Shown in pieces: positions 1 through 33,060 of a stretch of DNA of 64,000 bases. This DNA comes from Hydractinia symbiolongicarpus (Eukaryota > Cnidaria > Hydrozoa > Anthoathecata > Hydractiniidae), in the NCBI RefSeq assembly GCF_029227915.1, contig NC_079875.1:17353001-17417000 (forward strand), read 5' to 3'. A program made the translations under genes and the position numbers. Position 1 is the stretch's first letter. Every line of letters begins with the position of its first letter. The notes beneath the pieces were generated by a model. The model had not been told where the DNA came from and did not search any database. It saw only the letters and a program-made list of their open reading frames with translations.

Positions 1-2033
1 TTAATTAAGTTATTTTTGTTACCTTGGATCAATGTATATTTCATTTTATTGTATTATCTCCAAATCAAAGTATGTCTTATGACTCGAATAAATAAGCCCT
101 CACTCTTAAATTAGACTCTAAGTGTCTTCCCTACTATTTTTATTGGCACCTCGTTGTTAAGGTGTTACTGAATTTGAAAGTTTGCAGATGTAAATACCAT
201 TTATCGTCTTAGAACAATCGGTAATCCCGATGGCCATTTTAGTTTTGGCGGTCTCAAACTGTCCCTTTCTGTAATAGTTAAAAACCTGCAATCCTGGAGT
301 CTTAAATAATGACTTGAAACTTGGTATGGTATGTTTAAGACCGATTTGATAAAATGTAGATATGGTTTACTTATAATCATTGTTCCTGAGTTCCTAAATT
401 TAGGCGCTCTTAGAGGCGCTGATAACCATTTTTGACAGCATGCCAATTTTAATAAATGTAATGTGCAGAAAACATCAAAAGCGAGTTTTTCGTTGGAACA
501 AGTCAGGTTTTGTCTAAATCAAACAACAACACCTTCAGATATGCGGGTGTAAATAGGATTAAGTACGCCTTAAATTAATTTAGTTATGTACAAAAAGTAA
601 AAAAACTCAATTTTTTAGTTAAATTTTCGTTAATCGAAAAATTAGAAAGTCTGTACTTTTGTCAGTGGTCGTTTTTAAAATATTGTTTTCTTCAAAATGG
701 CCAAAAATCACAAAACTGTTTTCTCTTATAATTTTTCTGATTAAAGTATTGTATTTAGTCTTGAAAAAGTGTGTTTTGTTTTGGATATTCTGACTTAACA
801 TCCCAGCTCTCAATTTCCATGTTTTTTGATTGACTGTCCCTACTCTCCAGTGAAGGATTCGAAGTATCGTATGTAGAGAAAGGATGTTGTGTGGGTAAAG
901 GGATGACCTAAGAAACGAGGGCTTCATCAGACACACAGGCCTTTCATATACCGCTTTCTGCTCGGGTGTGAGGGAGGACCATATGCTAGCTAGCTATACA
1001 CTAAAAGAACTAATTTTTAGAAGAAGAATCTTTTGAAAATCTAAAAGTAAACCAAAACAAGTGAGTTATTTGTTATCCTATTTTCCCATGTCAATGTGCG
1101 GTTCTAAAATCTTTGTAATATGTGGCGATGTTGATGCTGATTATGAATGTAATTTTGCTACGAGTGGAATAAAAAAGGGTATACAGACAGTGTATACATT
1201 TGTCTTATAAACAGAGCTACCGTGCCTCGTGGTTTGTTCACCTGTGTCTACCATTTTGCTTTTTCATGTGGGAAATCGTTGTTGCTATGGGTAACGCGCG
1301 TACTCTTTGTTATAAAAAGCTGAGTCATTTTTTGCTTTGCTCGATATAATCGCATATTACATTTAAACAGAAATTAATTAGCTATACAAAGTCCGCGTAA
1401 GGTAACCTGATTTTAAGTTAGAATTCGCATTTTAGAATTTTGCTTTAAGCGAAAGGTTAGTAATCAAAAAATAAATAACAAGAGAGATCGATAAATAACA
1501 AACAAAGTAAACATTAACGAGAAATATTGTAAATGCGGTAATCACGAAATACCGGGCTTCCCACACCTGAGAATTGGACGGGACGAAGAAAAATTGTATA
1601 TGGGGAAATTACTTCCTTATGTTATTAACTCTGGGAGGCATTACAATGGCTTTCGCAATTGGATAGATTTCGCAAGTCTGTAAGTGGCTTTCCAGCCTTC
1701 TATGCTTGGTTTTTGCCTAGTTCTTGGACAAAATTGGACTTTAAAGTGAGCAAAGAAGTGAAAAAGGCAGTGCACCCCTTTAATACCCCAATCTGGGAAC
1801 CAAGGTGTGACATCTTTTAGTTTGTTTACAACCTTATTTTTCTATTTCCATCATAACACAGATTCGCAGTTCCTTTAAAAGACGGGCGCAATTGATTATC
1901 ATGGGCGTAGAAAATCCTTGATAATAAAGCAGAGAAAAAATTCAGATCGGCTTAAGAGGATATCACGCTTTTAACAGAGGAAAAAGTGGACTAGTGAATA
2001 TCGTAATATACCGTGTTGCGCACAGCTCTTCGT
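1..2033. other. non-coding stretch, no gene recognised
   Basis: Only short open frames (up to about 105 codons) without recognisable domains or good splice-site context are present. No RNA gene or mobile-element end was recognised. Confidence 0.5.
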
Positions 2034-2911
2034 TTCACCAAATATGGAACAGATTTTAGGAAAATTAATAGCTTGTTATCATTCCCAAAATGAATTCACA
2101 CCACAAATCTTGTAAACTTTTAAGTCATTCAATTTAACCACGCCGAAAAATCTTTTAATTAAATCCACGCCAAATTATCTTCAGAAATTTCATTTGACAA
2201 GCATGTAATAAATATTACCAAGATTGATCATCTGCTTTGAAATAAAAACAAAATGTGTTACTCATCACTTAGGCTCACTACGCTTTCTCTTAAATCTTGT
2301 TTTTTCTTCAAATATGCATACCATTTGCAACTCACACTAACTAGATGTTTTCAGTACTGGTTGTCAATCCAAGGTTAAAAAAAAAAATGCAGGAGAAAAA
2401 CCGTGTGTTCTATTAAAAGTATTCTTGAAGTGTTGTTGTTGATGTTGTTGAGCAACTGCAAAGCGTTTTGTATTCACCAAATATGGAACAGATTTTAGGA
2501 AAATTAATAGCTTGTTATCATTCCCAAAATGAATTCACACCACAAATCTTGTAAACTTTTAAGTCATTCAATTTAACCACGCCGAAAAATCTTTTAATTA
2601 AATCCACGCCAAATTATCTTCAGAAATTTCATTTGACAAGCATGTAATAAATATTACCAAGATTGATCATCTGCTTTGAAATAAAAACAAAATGTGTTAC
2701 TCATCACTTAGGCTCACTACGCTTTCTCTTAAATCTTGTTTTTTCTTCAAATATGCATACCATTTGCAACTCACACTAACTAGATGTTTTCAGTACTGGT
2801 TGTCAATCCAAGGTTAAAAAAAAAAATGCAGGAGAAAAACCGTGTGTTCTATTAAAAGTATTCTTGAAGTGTTGTTGTTGATGTTGTTGAGCAACTGCAA
2901 AGCGTTTTGTA
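2034..2911. repeat. 439-bp tandem direct duplication
   Basis: The segment starting TTCACCAAATATGGAACAG at 2034 recurs at 2473, an offset of 439 bp. The two copies look essentially identical by eye through GCAACTGCAAAGCGTTTTGT, and the first copy runs directly into the second. Such near identity suggests a recent duplication, or an assembly artefact. No coding function is seen. Confidence 0.9.
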
Positions 2912-5900
2912 TTGTTATTGGTCTTTATTACTTTCGAATTTTCTGGATCATATTGCAAAACAAACACAAAAAACGTTCTGAGAAGGCTGCAAATCTTCGG
3001 AGAAGGTTGTTGGGATTGGATATATATAACATAAACATAGTATCGCTCCTAGTTGCGTCTAAAAGTTACATTTAACTCTTATTACGTGCGGAACCTTCAG
3101 ACAATACCAAGGACTAATTTGTTTAGCATCAAGCTGACTCGTCAGAAATCCAGGTTTAGCTATCAAGTCAGGCAGGTCCTTCACTAAGCCGTGCCGTGAC
3201 GCACGCTCCGACTAACAAAAAATCAATAGCCAACGAATCTTCTATGTTCACGATTGTTGCTTATCGGAAAGTTTGGTCATAGTCACGTGTTTATTAAAAG
3301 AATATTGAAAAATTCCTTACCGTATCGTCAAATTCGTTCCAAATTTCGATGTTTCTTTCCACAAGTAGTCACAAAGGTTATTTCTATACTAGATTCACCC
3401 AACTTGAACTTGTTAATGCTAACAGCAGACTTAATACTTACGGTCTTAGGTTATTTGGTTACATATCGACTCTTAAATGCTAATTGTTATTACGGTCATT
3501 ATGGTCATGTTTCTCAATTTTCAGGCACCTTATGGACCATAACATGGATTATTCAGTAACGCGGTTGTGTTAAAATGTGCGACTTGCTTCTTTTGAACGC
3601 TAATCACCTAACCTAGGCATCTTTAAAAGTAGCACTTACGCAGCCTACCGACTGCGGCGAATTGGCGGGTTAATGCTGTTTGCCAACCTGGCAGAAAATA
3701 TGCCATTTTTTCCTGCAAGACATTCACTTCAGCGTCAGAAAATATTCTAATTTTTCACATGATCAACTAGACATTTTGGACCGTGTTTAGGTAATGAAAA
3801 AATCGCCTTTGTTTTATTAATTTTGTGCACGATTGTAGATCCCAGGCACAACTTGACATCAACCAGGAACTGTTTTTCTTTATTTTTTATGTTTGTCTTG
3901 CAATAAAGGAGAGGTAATCAGTTAAATTTCTTTTATAGAAATAGCGTATTGCTATGTGTGAAGATAATTGAGAAATGCATATTCACAAAAGTGGTAGCTA
4001 ACACCAAAATTTGGGAAATTATGTTTGAAAGGGGGAGTGATTTTGGGATGTCAGCATTATAGAATGAGTAAAAACAATGTGTTTTGTTTATATTTCTAGA
4101 TATAGGAAAAGTAAAAATAACGCCAAAATGTTTTTCAAGCCACAGATTCTTGATGCTCCTATTGTTGTCAGTAACTGAAGAAGTTAGTGCAGGTTTCGTG
4201 CTGAAATGTAAATACCTATTGAAAAATATTATGAGTGATTATACAGGTGCTTTCTCTTGGTAAAATGTACTAAAATGTGTTGTATTGAGCCAGTGTAACA
4301 TTTCTTTTCATTTTTATCACCGTACATTGAAGTATTTTTATTGAAGTACAGTTTAAGCTGCCTGAGGATCACTTATCATTGGGGCCCGCGAAACCTGTAG
4401 CAAATAAATTCCTATGCACTGACCATTTCAGAAAATATAATGAAGAAGAACATTAGAGTATTTTGAAAATTCATATTTGCATCCCTATTGTCAATTGTTG
4501 TTTAAATTTGTACATATATTTCTTAGCACTATTCGGCTCATTACTATCTATTTTGCGGTTAATTCAATCTACGCAACTCCTTTCCCAGAACCTCATTTCG
4601 CCTTTTTGATATCAGGGGTGACACGATAAAAAGGCCATATTCCGACCGCTTAGTACATCTAGAAATCTTAGCGTAGACCTCTGCGACATGTCGACAGTTT
4701 TTGTATATTTACTATCCATATAAAACTTCTAGTTTTACAAAATAAACTACAATATTGGTTACATATTTTAGCTAACTAAATTAGTTTCTTATAATCCACC
4801 TAGTAGCTATCTACAACTCTGCTCAAAACTGTTTTAGAGTCACTCTCCTTTCCTTACTAGTTGTTGCTTGAAAAACTTTTCACAGCCGGTTGGTGTGGGT
4901 TAAATATGTTCTTCCTTAATCCTTCCTCTATTACTGTACCGTAATATACACCATCTGTCAATCATGTACAAGATAGGTAAGTGTTTTCCATGGTGGGTAA
5001 ATATTCATTTACTCTGAAGGGTATTTTGATAGTAAGGAAGTTTTTCTTTTCAGGATTCTGGCTAGGTTACCGCGCATGACTACTTGCACGGATGGTGTAG
5101 AAAGTTATTCCATCGCGTTCTAAGTTGATATAGCTTTTCAGCACTAGAAATATTATCTGCATACGCAAAGTGTGCTTTCCATCGTTATTGTCTCATATGA
5201 AACCCAGTAGTAACGTAATCCCGATTGAGTATGCGGACATAAGTGAAAGGACCACCTTGTGTTTTTCCTCAGAAAAATAACTCTTATTTTTACCAAACTA
5301 CTAGAACTGAACCCAGGAATTTGATGTGATGGGACATAACTTTTCTGTATAACGAATTAAAAGTGTTCGAGAAGTCGACACGTAACAGGGCGTTCTTATG
5401 AAAATGTTCACTGAATAATGTATATAACCTAAATGCTGAAAGATTAAAAGGGCCTCGCCTATTTTTAAAAGTGGCAATAAAACAGTGTTGATTTCGGCAG
5501 CTCTTTTTCATGAAAACTGCAGCAGTCGATCTCTCCAGCCTCGTTTTCAAGGCTCTTCCACGTCTATATTATTCTGACAGGAAGCCTCCCTCTCTTAGAA
5601 TGTCAAAGGCGTGAAACGTAAATGAAACGTAAATGAAACGTATAAAACGTAACCAACAAATTTTTTTGTACTATGCTCTTTGACTTTAAAGAAGTTTTTT
5701 ATATTCTAAATCATAAAAAAGGTTATGGCATTACAGCTGACACGTTTGACTTGCTCAAGTACGAAAGAGTCAAATATAGTTGAAACTTTAACGACACAGT
5801 ATTATATCTGCTTCATGAAGATGCTTTCGTGCTACCACAGGGTTGTTTCCTGTTCCCGCCTTCTTTTTTTTTATATTAGCCGCTCGAAATTGTCATCAAT

Positions 5901-7788
5901 TCAAATTATCAACACTTATTTGCAAAAAATAAATAAATAAATATTTTAACTCAAATAAACTTGAATACCCTTGTCTCGCAGGTCGAGTCGGAAATTTTAG
6001 AAGCCGGCATTTGGCTTAATAATAACAAAGTGATTGTTAATACGGACAAACTGAAACTTTCTTTTGGCCTGTAAAAACCGTTTAGAACAAAAAACAGTAG
6101 TTTTTTGCATCCGTATTCCTCTGAAGAGGAAAGTAAAAGTTTAAAGTTTGATCAAATACACATTAGGAGGAGCACATAAGTGACATAAAACAAAAAAATC
6201 CTCATTAAATAGTCGAAGAATTTGTGCACTACTACTACATCTTGCTTAACACCTCACACCAAAAATCTATTAATTATTGCACTTGTCATGCTATATTTGA
6301 CTCCTGCAAGGGCTTGTTGTACCCAATGTCGATTGGAAAAATATGAAAAACGATGAAAATGTGCCTGTTCCCTTTTTTGGGGAGGAAGAGGGTATTATTT
6401 GAGCGGTTTACTAATTAAAAACGATTCTGTGTTAGTTTTAAAGCCATAGTTTTTTAAAGCCAGGAATCACATTGCTTCTGTTTACATGCAGTCAAAATTT
6501 CTCTACCAACAAATTACCACAGCCACCAAACTGGAAAGGCTCCTTAAAAAAGTAGGTTCACATTTCCCTTGGTCGCACGGAGTTAAGCAAAATATTTAGG
6601 GCTGCGAAGATGTAGAATATTAATCTTCAAGACCATTGTGGAAGTCTGCTTCCTTTTTTTAAGACTTCCATCTCTAATTTATTTGACAAATTCTGAGGAA
6701 GATCCCTTTCTAACTTTTGTTTTTGAATTTTTACAAATCTTAAAAAGTTTAATTAAGTTAAAAAGTTTAATTAAGCTGAAGCAGTCTAAGATTTAACATT
6801 TTTTGTTCCTTTTTTGTTATAATATGTTACGCAGACTTTTAATTTCCCTAGAATAAAAATGCCTTACATTGTGTTTGAACTAAAACTTCAAAACGACAAG
6901 TACTAATGGTACTGCTTTTAAATCCTGACTTTTTTTATAAAATGAACTAGACTACACTTTTCTACATTGTTAAAGGTACCTAAAAGGAATATTTTTGAAA
7001 GTACGAGAATTTGATATTTTATAATTTAGAACCACCTTAATCAAGAAACTTCCCATGTGTTTCTGTTTGTTTATCGTCACCGTAAATAATTTATTTATTT
7101 CTTAAAAGTAACGACCTTAAGAATGCCCACTTTGTTTTAGACGGCGCGATGGTATTTATCTACCTACGCAGGACGCACGGCAAAAATTCTGGAACGGAAT
7201 GGAATAACGGAAGCCGGACAATTTTGCTTGACTTTGTGTGGGACACTCTTCCCTACTCATTTCTAACTTTGTACGAAATAGCCCTACGTTGTATGTTTTA
7301 ACCGAATAGATTTAGTTAACACGAGATAGTTTTCAACATCGCTTGGAGTAGGTCATGAGAGCGAAGCAATGTGATTTGATTTTCTCTCTTCCCACTTCCT
7401 GAAGCTGTTTGATTTACGATTGCCCTTTCCTTTTTTCCCTATAACCTTACCTTGTTGGAGCTTTTATTCGCCATCTTGTAATTTTGTAGCTTATCAGTCA
7501 GCTAGCTAAGCACTTTTTTATCGGAGCTGACAGCTGACACCTGAGTCACAAAACAAACATAAAGAGCGACAGACTGGCGTCTAAGTAGTAAGGTTGAAAT
7601 GCTGAAAGTTTGTTGTAGCTACACATTGAACAGTCCAACATTGAACAAAACCAGTAGGTATATACCTCAGTAGAGAGCTACCTAGCTGGGTAGCTAGAAC
7701 TGTTCTAATTCACTGTTCAGAGACATTTTTAGCTACATGTTTTTGTCTTTATTCCATTGTGTAAGTTTTCGTAGTAAAATATATATTA
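2912..7788. other. intergenic stretch with one dispersed-repeat segment, no gene recognised
   Basis: No reading frame here has recognisable protein features. The part around 3420-3660 (wording such as GTCTTAGGTTATTTGGTTA, then GCTAATTGTTATTACG and CAGCCTACCGACTGCG) resembles 18560-18800 inside an ACAP intron and a shorter piece near 27280. It is probably a copy of a dispersed repeat. Otherwise it is AT-rich unique-looking sequence. Confidence 0.45.
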
Positions 7789-7891
7789 CTAGTCAGTGGC
7801 CCTTGGAAAAAGGTTCGCCCGTTCTTTTTATACAACATCGTGCGCGTCTCGGCTACTGGCGGTACTATTTTGCATGGGTATTATAAAATAG
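7789..7891 (+). repeat. dispersed CTAGTCGTTAGCCCGTGGA-type repeat, diverged copy
   Basis: This is one of five copies in the window of a short non-autonomous repeat. The family begins CTAGTCGTTAGCCCGTGGA, continues with GGTTCGCCCGTTCTTTTTAT and ends TATTATAATATAGAT. Here the start reads CTAGTCAGTGGCCCTTGG and the end is TATTATAAAATAGAT. The CCCGTGGA/TCCACGGG hairpin of the better copies has decayed. Confidence 0.65.
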
Positions 7892-8447
7892 ATTATCTTC
7901 TACTTCACCAGCTATTATTAGCATTACTATGTGGTACAATATTTTGTCATCCTAGCTATAGTTTTACAATTTCACCTTACCTTTGATACATTTGATAATA
8001 TTTCAGCTCATATAAGTTTTGTCTTCTTCGAGGACGCAGTAAAGGTTTATCAGAAACATGAATTAAGAACTTGTCAAGATGATTTTGAAAACATAAACTG
8101 CTACTTCAGAGGGGTCCTGCTGTCTCGGAAAAGCACTGTATAACCTTTACCAATATGACTTAAACTCCCACACATTTTAGTTTTGAGGGATGTGGGTATA
8201 TATGTGTGTTAAGACTGAAGTTAACCCAACAAAAATAAGTCCCATTCAGTCATTATGCATGGGGGTGCTAAAATGATTAGGGCGAACTCAGGTGACGTTT
8301 TCAGCAAAATTCCCTTTTTCGTGCTGATAATTCCCAATTAATGTATGTACTTTGCCTGAATCTATTTAGCGTGGTCTAAATTTTATTTCAGGCAATGATA
8401 TATTAATGATATATATGTTTGTGGGAAGATTTTAATTCGTCACAATA
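7892..8447 (+). other. upstream region of the ACAP gene
   Basis: This stretch immediately precedes the ACAP start codon and probably holds the 5' untranslated region and promoter. No TATA box, initiator or splice site could be fixed with confidence. An in-frame stop (TAA, 8433-8435) lies 12 bases before the ATG, which supports the chosen start. Confidence 0.35.
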
Positions 8448-27784
<19,337 letters not shown>

Positions 27785-28394
27785 TAGTTTTTTTTTAAAA
27801 AAAAGAAATTTCTGAAAAAGGTTTAATTAGGAACTTTTTCTAACCTGCAGTTGATACTAACGTGTAGTATACTATAGTGGTTGATTTCGCCTTATACACA
27901 AAGATTTGTTTAATCTGTTTTTTATTTGCAATTCTTGATCCTCTTACCAAGCAACGAATTCTATCCCGCTTTTTTTCTCTTTTAAATCAATTCCCAAAGT
28001 CTCTAAATCCATTTTTTTCTTTTTTTTGATTTGTCAATCCATGACAATTTATTATACAGAATTGTCGGTCTTCTGAGCGAATTTTTCTTTTTGATTATAG
28101 AGATGCATCCATCCTTCAGTGCTAAGTAACCTTTCTTTTAGATGATACGTTCGTTCTTTGTCAAAATTTTTACTTAGACTAAGTACAAATGCTTAATGCT
28201 TTATTCTTCAAATTTTTATATACCATACTCAACACGCGTAGCCAACGCCAGGTTTATACAGCATTTGTATAATTTTGTCTTAATGTCGACGCTTGTTTTA
28301 TATATTTCATTTTTACCTTGGAAATTTCCAAAAATATGATTTCCACAGTGATTTTTATTTTCTTTCATGGAAATCTGCTTTAACAACGAATTCT
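27785..28394. other. region downstream of ACAP, probable 3' UTR at its start
   Basis: No clear AATAAA signal close to the ACAP stop was found, so the transcript end is not fixed. No other gene is recognised. Confidence 0.35.
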
Positions 28395-28690
28395 CCGTGA
28401 TATATATCAGTAGCATATACCAAGCTCCATGATTATATACTAGTAGTGTATATCAGTATCTCCGTGATATATATCATTAGTATATACGACTAATATATAG
28501 CACTTTCCATTATATATACCAAGACCCATGATATATACCAGTAGTATATAAAATTATATTTGTGAAATATTACAGTAGTATATACCAGTAGCTCCGTGAT
28601 ATATGCCCTTGTGTATACCATTCTCCGTAACATATACTACAGACCCATGATATATGCCAGTAGTATATATCGGTATGTTTTGAAAATCAT
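28395..28690. repeat. imperfect tandem repeat rich in TCCGTGATATATACCAGTAG
   Basis: Phrases such as CTCCGTGATATATATCAGTA, CCATGATATATACCAGTAGT and GTATATACCA recur irregularly about every 25-60 bases. The stretch is a degenerate tandem repeat and is very AT-rich. Confidence 0.6.
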
Positions 28691-28838
28691 GTATATATTA
28701 AAAATGGAGAATTAACTTAGAAAAAAAAAGAGACAAACTTTCTTATGTTCAGCTGAAGTATAAACAAAGACCTACATAAGTTGTTTTTTTTAAATATATG
28801 TTATAAAAGAGTAGTTATAATCGAAGGTTGATCATCTG

Positions 28839-28920
28839 GGACATGATAGTAGGCGACATTACCTTGCACGATGATAGAGGAAGAATCTGGCAAAACGTCG
28901 CCTACTAAACTATCATGTTC
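28839..28920. repeat. inverted repeat / potential hairpin
   Basis: The left arm ACATGATAG-TAGGCGAC (about 28841-28857) pairs with the right arm GTCGCCTA-CTAAA-CTATCATGT (about 28897-28918), leaving a 5-nt bulge. The loop is about 35-40 nt. It could be the remains of a small inverted-repeat element, or a structured RNA; I cannot tell which. Confidence 0.6.
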
Positions 28921-28929
28921 AAATAATGA

Positions 28930-29226
28930 TACACCTTGAACAATAATATGAAAACTAAACAGACAAACCAAAATAATATCTTTAATAAGGAGAAGTTATT
29001 CGACGAAGTCTTTATCGATCTGTTAAAGGCTGGTAAAGTTAAAAAAGTAAGATTTTTATATATCCATGATAAATATGTATTTGATATGATCAGGTAATCT
29101 GGGATTATGTCGAATTATACCGGTAGTTGTCATAAAACCGGACATCAAAATTGGGTGTTGTTGCGGAGACATTATTTGGAAGAGATTTTTAAAAAAGGGT
29201 TTGAGCAATTTGTGGATCAGTTTTAG
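28930..29226 (+). pseudogene. unrecognised short reading frame broken by one stop
   Basis: One frame is open from 28930 to 29226 except for a single TAA at 29095-29097. It has an ATG at 28948 and a polar protein-like composition: LFDEVFIDLLKAGKVKKVRF before the stop, and HKTGHQNWVLLRRHYLEEIF after it. A further open stretch in the same phase lies at 29506-29643 (DEKLTFHEIFNDRSLLRLKL), separated by several stops. I do not recognise the family. It may be a decayed gene, a misread exon set or chance. Confidence 0.3.
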
Positions 29227-32200
29227 TTATTAACATAACATTGCAGCGGATAAACATTTGCTGTTTTTATCAAAAATTTTTATTATATACTTCTTTCGTT
29301 GATTTATATTTCTTCTTTTTTTATTTTTTATTTACGGAAAATAAGAACTATATTTTGGTGAATATTCTCTGTTAGAAGACTGATTTTGTACTAAGTAACA
29401 TAAATATTGTTTTTTAAAACGTATATATTATAATATCGCATTGAAGTTTATTATGGAAAAAATATAATTTGAAATACTTTGTTGATTTTATTAACTTGTC
29501 ATTAACTACTCGACATATCCTGTGATAGCGAAGAGCCTGTTGACGAAAAGCTTACTTTTCATGAAATATTCAATGACCGATCTCTACTTCGACTAAAGCT
29601 TCGCTTGAACATTTATCCAGTCAGTTTTATTCAGCCTCCATAAAACTTGAGGTACTGACGTTAAAAAAATCACAGAACTAGCATTTCCAACAGATCTTGA
29701 AATCACGAAGTGGGAGAATATTTTTATGAATAAAAACAACATTTTAAGCAATAAATAAAAAATAAAAAACTAGTGGTTATAAATACCGTCTGAGATAAGT
29801 ATTATATGCTAATTGTAATAATTATACAAAATTATAATGTTAAAGATGAGGAAAATAACGCACAAAAATTCGAACTTATAAAAATGCTCATTAAAGTAGG
29901 AAAATTTAAAGGAAAAATATTGGGTAGAAGCTGGGATTCTGAGAAAATCTTTGACTTAGGATTAGATTTTATGGACCATGTAGCAGATTGTAAGACCCCT
30001 TTTGCTAGGCTCAGAGTACGACACTGAGATATGTTGAAACTTGCATTTTTACCTCCCACTCCCAAATAAGTTTTACCCTCAAAAATGTTTATAACATACT
30101 AGTTAGCCTGTTGAAGTCGACGAATTCGCCTGTCCGACAAATTCTGGTTTTCAGGTTAGCCTGTTGTATAAGTATATATATGGCTTAGTAATTACCCCTT
30201 CATATAATTTTTTTTTACTATATGATTATGTGCTTTTTACAAACTTTTAAGGAGATACAAGGGGTTTAAAACTTTTGCTGACATCAGCAAAAAACAGGCA
30301 ATGTACACAAAACTTTATCCGAAAACTTGTTTACCCATTCCATCTGTGTATAGCGTGAAACTCTGATCAAGATCTTGGAGCATGTGCTTTTGACAAATGG
30401 TTAAGGAAATATACAGGTTTAAAAATTTTGATGACATCCGAAATAACAAATTTTTTGTATAACCATTGCCTTAATCGTACAAATCTGGAAACACTGATCA
30501 AGAAAATGTATAGGACTTTTGATAACGCCATCAAAGTAGTAATTACAAAACAGATTCAAGGATCTTACCCAATTTGGTCCCAGGTTGTCATTAGTTAGCT
30601 GATGTCACCACCTCGTTTTTAAATTATTTGTTCTCAAGACTATGATTGTGTTGTAATAGCTTTAATAATTTAAAATAATTTAAAAACCCAATAAAAATGA
30701 GTTTTTCAAAACGTATTAACCATAAGTTCAAAGCATTTTTGATTTCTCTTTATTTGGTATTACATCACAAGAAAAATCGTTCGAAAGCTGTATTGAGGCA
30801 CAGAACACCTAACCTCTTCCATGTTCTGGTTATATTTGACTTGCATGGGTGCGCACTCTTCTCTCAGTATTCTCTGTAACGATGAAGGTCGAACTGACTT
30901 ATGGCATGGTTCCAAATGGTCTTCCGTCTTTTGTTCGAGTCTCAGTGTAATGCACCAGCCGAGCATAAAAGCGTCAGCATGAAGGAAAGGGGCCGACTGT
31001 AATGTTCTCTATACCTTACATTCTTCGTAATAACAGACTGTTTTTGATCGCAGGCTTCATAAGCTTTGTGTTTTGATGGCTTTTATTGGTACATTCTTTC
31101 AAAATTTAAGAAAAATATATCGTAGATAGACTTTGAAAATAAATAAAAATAAAATAAAATCCCGAACAACTGACCGGGTCAGTGCTAAAACCCTCAGCCA
31201 GGTGACGGCAAACATATATATTTTCAAGTCCAGCCTTAACATTTGAGACAGTTTTTTGGTGACTTTAATAAAAATATTTACTTTACAAAGCACAGACAGA
31301 CACAACTTTTGTATTATTATATAGATTACATTGTCTTTAAAAACTTATTCGTTTGCCATTTTCTGAACAAATTTCTTGCAGACTACAAAAAGTTTAAGGC
31401 AATATTTTTCAACTTTTTATTTTTTCAGTATTTCACTGGTTTACGACCCAAAGAGTTAAACTGTACTGACTCAAATTATACCAGTCGCCCAAGGTTATTA
31501 TTCTCATTGATCTAGAAATATTTCCCATTAAAGCTTGGTTTCCATCTCGCGCTAATTCACGATTAGCTTGTGCGCCAATTGGAGCGAATTTTTTAACACC
31601 TAATAAAAACATCTAAATATCAATTTATTTTGATATTTTCATGTCAGCCAGCGCAATAGTCTCATTGCACATGCCTCAAAGCTACAAAAATTAGATCAAC
31701 AAAAATGCAGTTAGTCAGGCTCATGAGAAGACGAGACTTGATGATACATTTATGTTGTTTTTTTTCTGACGAAAAGGCAAAAAGAAAAGCTGCAACAAAT
31801 TTTGGGTCAGAAAACGGCAAACACTCGAAGATTGTACTTTTCTCCATTTGTGTCACTATTTCTATTTAAATTGTTTGTTAATCACTTAAAAATATTTCAA
31901 ATTTAACCTGGTTTTGATATTATGACATTGCTCATGTCGTACCAAAGGACTGGGTAACAAGAGTCACAGCCATTGTGGTGTTTTTAGCAACTTTATTTCT
32001 GACTTCACCCACATTGACATGACAAGATGTCATTTGGATTTGCGTAGAAATAGCTTGTATAGCTTAACTTAGACAAATAACAGTAATGTTATACAAGTGA
32101 TATTAAGCTAGCTAGTTGTTTTGAAGTGGGAGGAAAGCTTAAAAAAGATAGTTAATAGTTACAGCAGTTAATAGGTCCTTTTCCATCCAAAATTAGTAAA

Positions 32201-32937
32201 GCTAGAAGCTAATTTGCCTTACAAATTCCATAACGGTGTAAACATTGTGTCCTATTGTGTTCTATTAAGTGCAAAAAATACTGTAGCTAGCTACAGTAGC
32301 TAGCTACAGGGAAGCTTTAAGTTAAAATATTTATTACCTAAGCTAGTTCACCTCAATCAAATTTTCAAAGATGTATGACTATCCCTTGAGTCAGATAGCT
32401 CCAAGTCCAACTTTCGGTAAATAATTTTGGAACGTTTTTCAAAAAGCAACGCCAATATATTTAAATTTATCTTTGTGCAGCTAGCTACAACAGCAATTTT
32501 TAGTCTTTTCAGGAGCTTATAGCATTCACAAGCAGGAAAACAGCATCCTTCAAAAATGTTTACTGAACACGAGGTAATATTTCTGTTAGCCTGCAAACCA
32601 TGCACTGCGATAAACTAAAAGTACACAGTATCACCACTAACTCTGCAGCGTCCAGGCTCTGTGCTGTCTCTATCTATATATATATCTATCTTCCATCTAG
32701 CGATTATAAAGATTCCGCCCCGCGTGGCGCTGGCCGAAATTAATAATATTTTTGTTATTTTGGCGCCTCTAAAGAGCTTGAATTAGGGAATAACAGTTAA
32801 AATGCTGTTTTAATTTAAAAGAAAATTAATTTTTCAATAATTCTTAAAAGAGAAGCAAAAATCTTTAAGCAAGCTAAACCAAGCGAAATATTCGAAATAA
32901 CTCAGACGTCAGCAAAATTATTAGTTACTAGTCGTTA
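29227..32937. other. intergenic stretch, no gene recognised
   Basis: Short open frames occur (for example at 29806-30027 and 31243-31515), but none has domain-like sequence. The stretch around 31530-31670 (AAAGCTTGGTTTCCATCTCG) has the look of a dispersed repeat but no ends were identified. No RNA gene was found. Confidence 0.45.
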
Positions 32938-33060
32938 GCCCGTGGAACAATCCACGGGTTCGCCCTTTTTATACCGCATCACGTGCGTCTCGCTACTTGC
33001 GCAGCTAAGCTACCATTTTGCGTGATAGACAGAAAGACGTATACAGGTATTATAATATAG
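32938..33060 (+). repeat. dispersed CTAGTCGTTAGC repeat
   Basis: This copy begins CTAGTCGTTAGCCCGTGGAA, has TCCACGGGTTCGCCC as the second hairpin arm and ends TATTATAATATAG. It abuts directly the 660-bp duplicated segment that begins ACTAGCCGAAATCCCGTGGA. Confidence 0.8.

Noticed and set aside
5290-5550. Minus-strand open frame of 86 codons
   Set aside because: No domain, no splice context and no resemblance to a known family.
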